Assembly: GCA_035623275.1 (NCBI GenBank)
Contig: DASPTT010000082.1
Location: 1 to 11,561, forward strand
Direction: 5' to 3'
Source of the DNA: DASPTT01 sp035623275
GTDB taxonomy: Bacteria; Actinomycetota; Acidimicrobiia; Acidimicrobiales; UBA8190
DNA length: 11,561 nt
Shown here: piece after piece, positions 7,175 to 11,561 of the stretch
How positions within the stretch are numbered: the stretch's first letter is position 1
How the letters are laid out: each line of letters starts with the position of its first letter
Notes under the pieces: generated by a model
What the model was told of the DNA's origin: nothing
The model's input: the letters and a program-made list of their open reading frames with translations, nothing else
The model's database searches: none
Position numbers and translations under genes: made by a program

Positions 7175-7872
7175 GGACGCGTCTGCGGTTCACGAAGCTC
7201 GGACGGATCCGCTGGACCGGCCACCGCGACGTGGCGCGTGTCTTCGAGCGGGCGCTGCGCCGAGCCGGGCTGCCCGTCGCCTACAGCGCCGGCTTCTCCC
7301 CGCACCCCCTCATCAGCTTCGGGCTGGCACTGCCCACGGGCTGCGAGTCCGTCGCCGAGTACCTCGACGTGACGTTCGGCGAGCCCGTGGACCCCGAGGC
7401 CGTGACCGAGCGCCTCTCATGCGGTCTACCCGAGGGGATCCGGGTCGTCGCCGCCGCGGTGGTGGTGCCCGGCACGCCCTCGCTCCAGGAGGACGTCACG
7501 TCGTGCACCTGGGAGATCGAGGTGCCCGGCGCGGGGACCGAGGCGCTGGCCGAGGCGGCTGACCGCGTGCTGGCGGCCGACAGCCTCTTCGTGCAGCGGA
7601 TGCGCAAGGGCAGGCTGGACACCGACGACGTCCGGCCGGCCATCCGCGCCGTACACGCCCGAAACGGAGACGACGCCGCGGGGTCCGTGCTCGAGTGCGA
7701 GCTCGCCACCCGGCCCCGTGGCGTCCGACCGACCGACCTGGCCCATGCCCTGGGGCTCGCCCTGGGCCGGGCCCGCAGAACCAGTCAGTGGATCGAGCGC
7801 GACGGCTCCCGGTGGGAGCCCCTCGCCGCAGCGGCGGCCATCGCCGCCCGTGTGACCGAGGGCGCCGCATGA
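7171..7872 (+). CDS. TIGR03936/DUF2344 radical SAM-linked protein
   Basis: This 233-residue protein belongs to the DUF2344 (TIGR03936) family, which occurs next to, or fused with, TIGR03960 radical SAM proteins. The N-terminus reads VRTRLRFTKLGRIRWTGHRD, and the family hallmark AGFSPHPLISFGLALPTG follows near residue 50. No enzymatic motif or cysteine cluster is evident, so it may be a partner or substrate-binding subunit. The GTG start at 7171 overlaps the previous stop as GTGA and gives the expected N-terminus. The stop (7870-7872) is 24 bases before the RNase E/G start and in the same frame, so the three genes are probably one transcription unit. The biochemical role is unknown. Confidence 0.92.
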   Translation: MRTRLRFTKLGRIRWTGHRDVARVFERALRRAGLPVAYSAGFSPHPLISFGLALPTGCESVAEYLDVTFGEPVDPEAVTERLSCGLPEGIRVVAAAVVVPGTPSLQEDVTSCTWEIEVPGAGTEALAEAADRVLAADSLFVQRMRKGRLDTDDVRPAIRAVHARNGDDAAGSVLECELATRPRGVRPTDLAHALGLALGRARRTSQWIERDGSRWEPLAAAAAIAARVTEGAA

Positions 7873-7896
7873 GCATTGTGAGAAGGGATCGTCCCC

Positions 7897-9915
7897 ATGT
7901 CCGACCTGCACTCCGGGCAGCCGCCCGTCGAGCCGACACCCCCCGCCCCGACGGGCGACCCGGGACCCGTGTCCGCCGTGTCCCCCCCGTCCCGGGACGG
8001 CGCGCCTGACAGGCAACCGGCGGGCCGACCAACCGGCGGGGACCCGGACCGGCCGCTGACGGGCCAGACCGACGGGGACCCTGTCCCCGGCGCCGAAGGC
8101 GCGTCTGTCCCCGGCACCGAAGGCGCGTCTGTCCCCGGCGGGGGTGGCGGCCGGCGCCGCCGGCGGCGGCCGAGCCAGCGCACCGGCGCGTCAGACCTGG
8201 AGGCCGCGGCGCCGGCGGGGCCCGGAGCAGCGGTGCCCTCGCCGGACGCCCCGGGGAAGGAGACCGCGGGACCCAAGATCGGTGACACCCGCCCCGGAGG
8301 CCCTCCGGCCACAAGGCCTCGCATCGGCGACACCCGCCCGGCCCCGCCCGGGTCGGCCCCGCCCGGGTCGGCACCGCCCGGCTCGGGCCAGGGACGGCGT
8401 CGCTCCGGGCGTGGCTCGGGCCAGGGGGCGCGGGCCGGCGCGGGCACGGGGGCCGGCACGCGCGTGCCGGCGGAAGAGGCGACGGGCGGGCCCGCCGTCG
8501 CGGCGGTGCCGGGGGTCGTGGTCGGCGCGGTGCCGGTCGACCGGGCCGAGGGGATCGAGGGGATCGAGGGGATCGAGGGCGGCGAGACCAAGCCACGGGC
8601 CGGCCGCTCGCGCCGGCGCAGCGGACGCGAGCGGCGTGGCCGGGCTGTGGGCCGCTACCTCATGTGCGTGCACGTCCGCCCGCACGCCACGCAGATCGCC
8701 GTGCTCGAAGGCCGGACCCTGGTGGAGCACTACGTGTCCCGTGCGTCGGACGACACGACACAGATCGACGGCAACATCTACCGCGGCCGGGTGCAGAACG
8801 TCCTGCCGGGGATGGAGGCCGCGTTCATCGACATCGGCACGCCGAAGAACGCCGTCCTCTACCGGGGTGACGTCCGCTACGACCCCGACGACATCGAGAC
8901 CCCCGGCGGGGGCTCGCCGCGCATCGAGGAGATGCTGCGACCGGGCCAGACCATCGTCACCCAGGTCACGAAGAACCCCATCGGTGCGAAAGGGGCACGG
9001 CTCACGCAGGAGGTGTCGCTGCCGGGGCGGTTCGTCGTGATGGTGCCGAACTCGACCGCGTTCGGCATCTCCAAGCGGCTCGAGGACAACGAGCGCAAGC
9101 GCCTTCGCCGCATCGTGGACGAGGTCCGCCCCAAGGGCCACGGCCTCATCGTGCGGACGGCGGCCGAGGGGGCGAGCCAGGAGGAGCTGCGCCTGGACGT
9201 GGAGCGGCTCGTGGCCCAGTGGGCCAGCATCGACGCCCTGTCGGGGCGCTCGACGACGCCGGAGCTCCTCTACCGCGAGCCGGACCTGGCCGTCCGCATC
9301 GTGCGCGAGGAGTTCAACCGCGACTACCGCGGCGTGGTCATCGACGACGAAGCCCTCTTCGCGCAGGTGCGGGACTACGTGGCCCAGGTCAACCCGGAGC
9401 TGCTCGACCGGGTCGAGTACTACGACCCCACGGTGGAGGACCTCCCCGTCTTCGAGCGCTTCCACGTCCACGAGCAGCTCCACAAGGCGCTGGACCGCAA
9501 GGTGTGGCTCCCCTCGGGGGGCTCGCTCATCATCGAGCGGACCGAGGCGCTGACCGTCATCGACGTCAACACCGGCAAGAACGTCGGCAAGTCGAATCTC
9601 GAGGAGACGGTGTTCCGGAACAACCTCGAGGCGGCCGAGGAGATCGCCCGCCAGCTCCGGCTGCGGGACATCGGGGGCATCATCGTCATCGACTTCATCG
9701 ACATGGAGGTCAAGGAGAACCGGAGCAAGGTGGCCGCCGCCCTGCGGGCCGCCCTGGCCCGGGACAAGACCCGGACCCAGGTGTTCGACATTTCCGAGCT
9801 GGGCCTCGTGGAGATGACCCGCAAGCGGGTCTCCGAGGGCCTCGTCGAGTCCCTGTCCACCACCTGCGCCGTCTGCGGCGGGCGCGGAATCGTCCTGGAC
9901 GAGACCCTGTTGTAG
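7897..9915 (+). CDS. rne: Ribonuclease E/G family endoribonuclease with long N-terminal extension
   Basis: RNase E/G is a 5'-end-sensing endoribonuclease that processes rRNA precursors and starts mRNA decay. The 672-residue product has a Pro/Gly/Thr-rich disordered region (1 to about 215), an Arg-rich patch (about 232-252, with RRRSGRERRGR), then the catalytic domain from about 253. An S1-type region reads IDGNIYRGRVQNVLPGMEAA. The DNase I-like part carries the catalytic aspartates, Asp556 in VIDVNTGKN and Asp599 in IVIDFIDM. The Zn-link cysteines are Cys657 and Cys660 (CAVCGGRG). The protein ends 12 residues later, so there is no C-terminal scaffold region. The ATG at 7897 has AGAAGGGA (7881-7888) eight bases upstream; an in-frame GTG at 7879 is a weaker option. 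The N-terminal part carries several in-frame tandem repeats. The extension pattern resembles actinobacterial RNase E more than RNase G. Confidence 0.95.
   Translation: MSDLHSGQPPVEPTPPAPTGDPGPVSAVSPPSRDGAPDRQPAGRPTGGDPDRPLTGQTDGDPVPGAEGASVPGTEGASVPGGGGGRRRRRRPSQRTGASDLEAAAPAGPGAAVPSPDAPGKETAGPKIGDTRPGGPPATRPRIGDTRPAPPGSAPPGSAPPGSGQGRRRSGRGSGQGARAGAGTGAGTRVPAEEATGGPAVAAVPGVVVGAVPVDRAEGIEGIEGIEGGETKPRAGRSRRRSGRERRGRAVGRYLMCVHVRPHATQIAVLEGRTLVEHYVSRASDDTTQIDGNIYRGRVQNVLPGMEAAFIDIGTPKNAVLYRGDVRYDPDDIETPGGGSPRIEEMLRPGQTIVTQVTKNPIGAKGARLTQEVSLPGRFVVMVPNSTAFGISKRLEDNERKRLRRIVDEVRPKGHGLIVRTAAEGASQEELRLDVERLVAQWASIDALSGRSTTPELLYREPDLAVRIVREEFNRDYRGVVIDDEALFAQVRDYVAQVNPELLDRVEYYDPTVEDLPVFERFHVHEQLHKALDRKVWLPSGGSLIIERTEALTVIDVNTGKNVGKSNLEETVFRNNLEAAEEIARQLRLRDIGGIIVIDFIDMEVKENRSKVAAALRAALARDKTRTQVFDISELGLVEMTRKRVSEGLVESLSTTCAVCGGRGIVLDETLL
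8083..8139 (+). repeat. 24-base tandem repeat in the RNase E extension
   Basis: Two 24-base units (8083-8106 and 8107-8130) differ at one base, and the start of a third copy follows to 8139. They encode VPGAEGAS and VPGTEGAS, then VPG. The unit length keeps the frame and only changes the length of the disordered N-terminal region. Confidence 0.85.
8278..8340 (+). repeat. Duplicated IGDTRP-coding segment in the RNase E extension
   Basis: Two near-identical 18-base segments (8278-8295 and 8323-8340) both encode IGDTRP and are separated by 27 bases. They differ only at third codon positions. This is a degenerate direct repeat inside the disordered N-terminal region and may be a short linear motif present twice. 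Confidence 0.7.
8341..8385 (+). repeat. 15-base tandem repeat, three copies
   Basis: Three 15-base units (8341-8355, 8356-8370, 8371-8385) encode APPGS three times. The first two are identical and the third differs at two bases. The array lies inside the RNase E N-terminal extension and keeps the frame. Confidence 0.85.
8551..8577 (+). repeat. 9-base tandem repeat, three perfect copies
   Basis: The unit GGGATCGAG occurs three times without mismatch and encodes Gly-Ile-Glu repeats just before the Arg-rich patch of RNase E. Perfect copies suggest recent slippage, so copy number may vary between strains. Confidence 0.9.
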
Positions 9916-9918
9916 GAT
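9913..9918 (+). promoter_or_regulatory. TAGGAT, candidate -10 element before rplU
   Basis: TAGGAT lies nine bases before the rplU ATG and contains the TAG stop codon of the RNase E gene. The position fits a leaderless or very short-leader transcript for rplU-rpmA. No Shine-Dalgarno sequence is present in the 12-base gap, which agrees with that idea. No clear -35 hexamer is visible. Confidence 0.4.
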
Positions 9919-9927
9919 TGTCGGGCT

Positions 9928-10248
9928 ATGTACGCGGTGATCCAGGCAGGTGGCAAGCAGGAGCGGGTGTCCGAGGGGCAGACGGTGCTCCTCGAGCTGC
10001 TCGGCGTGCCCGACGGGGAGCAGGTCGAGCTCGCCCCGGTCCTCGTGGTCGACGAGGGCCGCGTGCTGGCCACGCCCGACGAGCTCCAGGGCGTGGTGGT
10101 GTCGGGCCGGGTGCTCGGCGAGGAGCGGGGACCCAAGATCAAGGGCTTCACCTACCATCCCAAGACCCGGGTCCGTCGGCGCTGGGGTCACCGCCAGCGC
10201 TACGCCGTGGTCGAGATCACGGGGATCTCCGCCCCCGAGGCCCGCTGA
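9928..10248 (+). CDS. rplU: 50S ribosomal protein L21 (bL21)
   Basis: L21 is a 50S protein that binds 23S rRNA. The 106-residue product is the usual length and starts with the family signature MYAVIQAGGKQERV. The conserved basic C-terminal part is clear: GPKIKGFTYHPKTRVRRRWGHRQ, here quoted only to Q by its core KIKGF and the RRRWGHRQRY segment, followed by the final strand VVEITGI. The ATG at 9928 gives the canonical N-terminus. The gene lies 12 bases after RNase E/G and 28 bases before rpmA. No Prp-type protease gene lies between rplU and rpmA, unlike in many Firmicutes. Confidence 0.98.
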   Translation: MYAVIQAGGKQERVSEGQTVLLELLGVPDGEQVELAPVLVVDEGRVLATPDELQGVVVSGRVLGEERGPKIKGFTYHPKTRVRRRWGHRQRYAVVEITGISAPEAR

Positions 10249-10276
10249 GCGGCCGCCGGACGAAGGAGGACGACGC

Positions 10277-10528
10277 ATGTCCAAGACGAAGGGCGGCGGT
10301 TCGACCCGCAACGGCCGGGACTCCAACGCGCAGCGACTCGGCATCAAGGTGTACGACGGCACCGCGGTGCCCGCGGGATCGATCATCGTCCGCCAGCGGG
10401 GCACCCGCTTCCATCCCGGGCGCAACGTCGGGCGCGGCGGCGACGACACCCTGTTCGCCACCGCCGACGGCGTGGTGAAGTTCGGCACCCGCAAGGGGCG
10501 CCGGCTGGTGGACGTCCTCACCGACTGA
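10277..10528 (+). CDS. rpmA: 50S ribosomal protein L27 (bL27)
   Basis: L27 is a 50S protein whose N-terminal tail reaches the peptidyl transferase centre. The 83-residue product contains the hallmark KGGGSTRNGRDSNAQRLG and the downstream segment IIVRQRGTRFHPGRNVGRG. The ATG at 10277 has a strong Shine-Dalgarno sequence, AAGGAGG (10263-10269), seven bases upstream. The start MSKTKGGG replaces the more common MAHKKGGG, a small change in the functionally important tail. There is no cleavable N-terminal extension, in line with the lack of a neighbouring Prp protease gene. Confidence 0.98.
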   Translation: MSKTKGGGSTRNGRDSNAQRLGIKVYDGTAVPAGSIIVRQRGTRFHPGRNVGRGGDDTLFATADGVVKFGTRKGRRLVDVLTD

Positions 10529-10567
10529 CCGGGCCCGGGTCCGCCAAGGACACCGCGCCCCGGGGCG
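10529..10567 (+). terminator. GC-rich palindromes after rpmA, possible terminator
   Basis: Directly after the rpmA stop there are two perfect palindromes: CCGGGCCCGG (10529-10538) and CGCCCCGGGGCG (10556-10567). They could form hairpins that end or slow the rplU-rpmA transcript. There is no T-rich tract, and such palindromes are frequent in DNA of this composition, so this is a weak call. Confidence 0.25.
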
Positions 10568-10590
10568 GCGCCGCGCGCGAGCATGGCCGG

Positions 10591-11337
10591 GTGCCCGTCC
10601 ACCGCGCCGCCCGGGCGTTCGATGCCACCGCCGACCTCTACGAGCGGGCGCGACCGGAGTACCCGGACGACGCGCTGACCCGGCTGGTCGAGGTCCTGGG
10701 CATCGATGCGGCCACGACCGTCGTGGACCTGGCCGCGGGCACGGGCAAGCTGACCGGCCCGCTCGTCCGTACCGGCGCGCAGGTCTTGGCCGTGGAGCCG
10801 ATCGCCGGCATGTGCCGCGTCCTGGTGGCTCGGGTGCCGGGGGTGCCGGTGCTCGCGGCGACCGCCGAGGCGATCCCGCTGTGCGACGCGTCCGTCGACG
10901 TGGTGACGGTGGGCCAGGCCTTCCATTGGTTCCGCGCCGACGAGGCCCTGCGCGAGATCCGCCGGGTGCTGGCGCGCCAGGGCCGGCTCGGGCTGATCTG
11001 GAACCGCCGCGACCGGCGCCACGAGGTCCAGCGCGCGCTCAGCGCCATCGTCGAGCCCTACCGCGAGCACGCCCCTTCGTACGCCGAGGGCGACTGGCTC
11101 GCCGCCTTCGACCGGACGGACGCCTTTGGGCCGCTTCAGGTCGAGCGCTTCGCCACGGCCCAGCACCTCGACACCGCCGGGCTCGTGGAGCGGGTCTGCT
11201 CGATCAGCTTCGTGGCCGGCCTGCCCGACGCCGAGCGGGCGCACGTGGCACGGGACGTGGCCGCGCTGGCCGAGGCGCACGGCGGTCACGTGGACTTGGC
11301 CTACGTCACCGACTGCTTCTGGTGCCCCGCCCGCTGA
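10591..11337 (+). CDS. Class I SAM-dependent methyltransferase
   Basis: This 248-residue protein has a Methyltransf_11-type Rossmann fold that binds S-adenosylmethionine. The N-terminal segment (10-31) precedes motif I, VVDLAAGTGKLT (Asp46 and the Gly loop). Glu69 in AVEPIAGM is the expected acidic ribose ligand. AEAIPL (92-97), GQAFHWF (108-114) and the strand GRLGLIWNRRDR (131-142) follow. The C-terminal part (about 200-248) is likely the substrate cap. The substrate cannot be read from sequence. The GTG at 10591 gives a sensible N-terminus, although no strong ribosome binding site is visible; an ATG at 10583 is in another frame. It sits between rpmA and obg, genes that are usually adjacent, and its base composition looks like its neighbours. 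Confidence 0.88.
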   Translation: MPVHRAARAFDATADLYERARPEYPDDALTRLVEVLGIDAATTVVDLAAGTGKLTGPLVRTGAQVLAVEPIAGMCRVLVARVPGVPVLAATAEAIPLCDASVDVVTVGQAFHWFRADEALREIRRVLARQGRLGLIWNRRDRRHEVQRALSAIVEPYREHAPSYAEGDWLAAFDRTDAFGPLQVERFATAQHLDTAGLVERVCSISFVAGLPDAERAHVARDVAALAEAHGGHVDLAYVTDCFWCPAR

Positions 11338-11412
11338 CCCCGCCCGCCCGTCGGGCCGGTGACCGGGCCCTCGCCGGGCGCTGCCCCGGTCGGTGCCCGA
11401 GGCCCGGCTGCG
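11338..11412 (+). other. Intergenic gap before obg
   Basis: This very GC-rich gap between the methyltransferase stop and the candidate obg promoter holds a weak inverted repeat, GGGCC/GGCCC (11353-11357 with 11366-11370), with no T tract. I see no other feature in it. Confidence 0.3.
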
Positions 11413-11418
11413 TAGGAT
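11413..11418 (+). promoter_or_regulatory. TAGGAT, candidate -10 element before obg
   Basis: TAGGAT is identical to the hexamer before rplU and lies six bases before the obg GTG. Its last T would place transcription initiation at about the start codon, giving a leaderless message. Bases 11421-11425 (AGGGG) are too close to the start to act as a normal ribosome binding site, which agrees with leaderless initiation. No -35 is evident. Confidence 0.4.
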
Positions 11419-11424
11419 CGAGGG

Positions 11425-11561
11425 GTGTCCGGGTTCGTCGACGAGTCCCAGATCCACGTCAAGGGCGGTGACGGCGGCGCGGGCGCGGTGGCCTTCCGCC
11501 GGGAGGCCCACGTTGCCCGCGGCGGCGAGCCAGCGGTCGCCCGGGGCGCGCAGGTCGGCCA
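11425..11561 (+). CDS. obg: GTPase Obg/CgtA, 5' end only
   Basis: Obg is an essential GTPase involved in 50S subunit assembly and growth control. The first 34 residues fit the N-terminal Obg domain: VDESQIHVKGGDGGAGAVAFRRE is the family pattern (seen in its core IHVKGGDGGAGAVAFRRE), followed by HVARGG. The GTG at 11425 is the first start in frame and gives the expected N-terminus. From about base 11527 the match ends: the near-invariant PDGGDGG that should follow GG is replaced by EPAVARGAQVG in all likelihood through a sequence or assembly problem at the window edge. The gene is cut by the window end. The rpmA-obg neighbourhood supports the call. Confidence 0.88.
   Translation, partial: MSGFVDESQIHVKGGDGGAGAVAFRREAHVARGGEPAVARGAQVG

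Noticed and set aside
7869..8009. 46-codon ORF starting at ATGA on the DUF2344 stop
   Set aside because: It runs out of frame into the RNase E gene for over 100 bases and encodes an Arg/Pro-rich peptide. The strong ribosome binding site serves the ATG at 7897 instead.
8294..8308. Inverted repeat CCGGAGG/CCTCCGG in the RNase E coding region
   Set aside because: It lies within low-complexity Pro/Gly codons and has no T tract or adjacent regulatory context, so it is probably a composition effect.
10583..10585. ATG just upstream of the methyltransferase as its start
   Set aside because: It is in a different frame from the methyltransferase. The GTG at 10591 is in frame and gives the expected N-terminus.
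8191..11511. Very long open frame on the minus strand opposite RNase E, rplU, rpmA and the methyltransferase
   Set aside because: It spans several well-identified plus-strand genes and their gaps, and its predicted product resembles no family. Long antisense frames are expected in DNA this GC-rich.
11094..11533. 13-base inverted repeat between the methyltransferase (11094-11106) and the window end (11521-11533)
   Set aside because: I considered it as a sign of a fold-back chimera at the contig end, but the match does not extend on either side and such GC-rich 13-mers can recur by chance.
1..11561. Mobile element, CRISPR, tRNA/rRNA or phage-like island
   Set aside because: I found no transposase or integrase motifs, no regularly spaced repeats, no tRNA-like fold and no composition break. 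All genes are on one strand in a housekeeping order.

Overview
The window is a high-GC (roughly 70%), densely packed, all-plus-strand stretch of a bacterial chromosome. Gene content and order point to an actinobacterium (Actinomycetota). An Acidimicrobiia-like lineage is plausible but is only inferred. The order ndk - mreBCD - mrdA - radical SAM pair - RNase E/G - rplU - rpmA - obg is a familiar actinobacterial housekeeping arrangement. I see no mobile element, CRISPR array, tRNA or rRNA.

Region by region: 2-94 is the 3' end of ndk (nucleoside diphosphate kinase). After a 183-base leader come the cell-elongation genes mreB (278-1309), mreC (1411-2256, GTG start), mreD (2267-2794) and mrdA/PBP2 (2794-5214). 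The mreD and mrdA genes overlap as TGATG. A TIGR03960-type radical SAM protein (5228-7174) and its TIGR03936/DUF2344 partner (7171-7872) overlap by four bases. RNase E/G (7897-9915) follows with a long low-complexity N-terminal extension, then ribosomal proteins L21 (9928-10248) and L27 (10277-10528). A class I SAM methyltransferase (10591-11337) sits between rpmA and the 5' end of obg (from 11425, cut by the window).

How the genes work together: MreB, MreC, MreD and PBP2 form the core of the elongasome, which directs lateral peptidoglycan synthesis. Its usual glycosyltransferase partner RodA is not encoded here. The second half concerns RNA and ribosomes: RNase E/G matures and degrades RNA, L21 and L27 are 50S proteins, and Obg is a 50S-assembly GTPase. 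The radical SAM/DUF2344 pair has no function I know of and lies directly upstream of RNase E, so a role in RNA or ribosome biology is a reasonable but unproven guess.

The window is mostly ordinary. Points worth a second look are a possible frame problem at the 3' end of mrdA, a repeated TAGRAT element close upstream of three start codons, the missing rodA, a short in-frame ORF before mreC, the methyltransferase inserted before obg, and an obg N-terminus that stops matching its family in the last ~35 bases.
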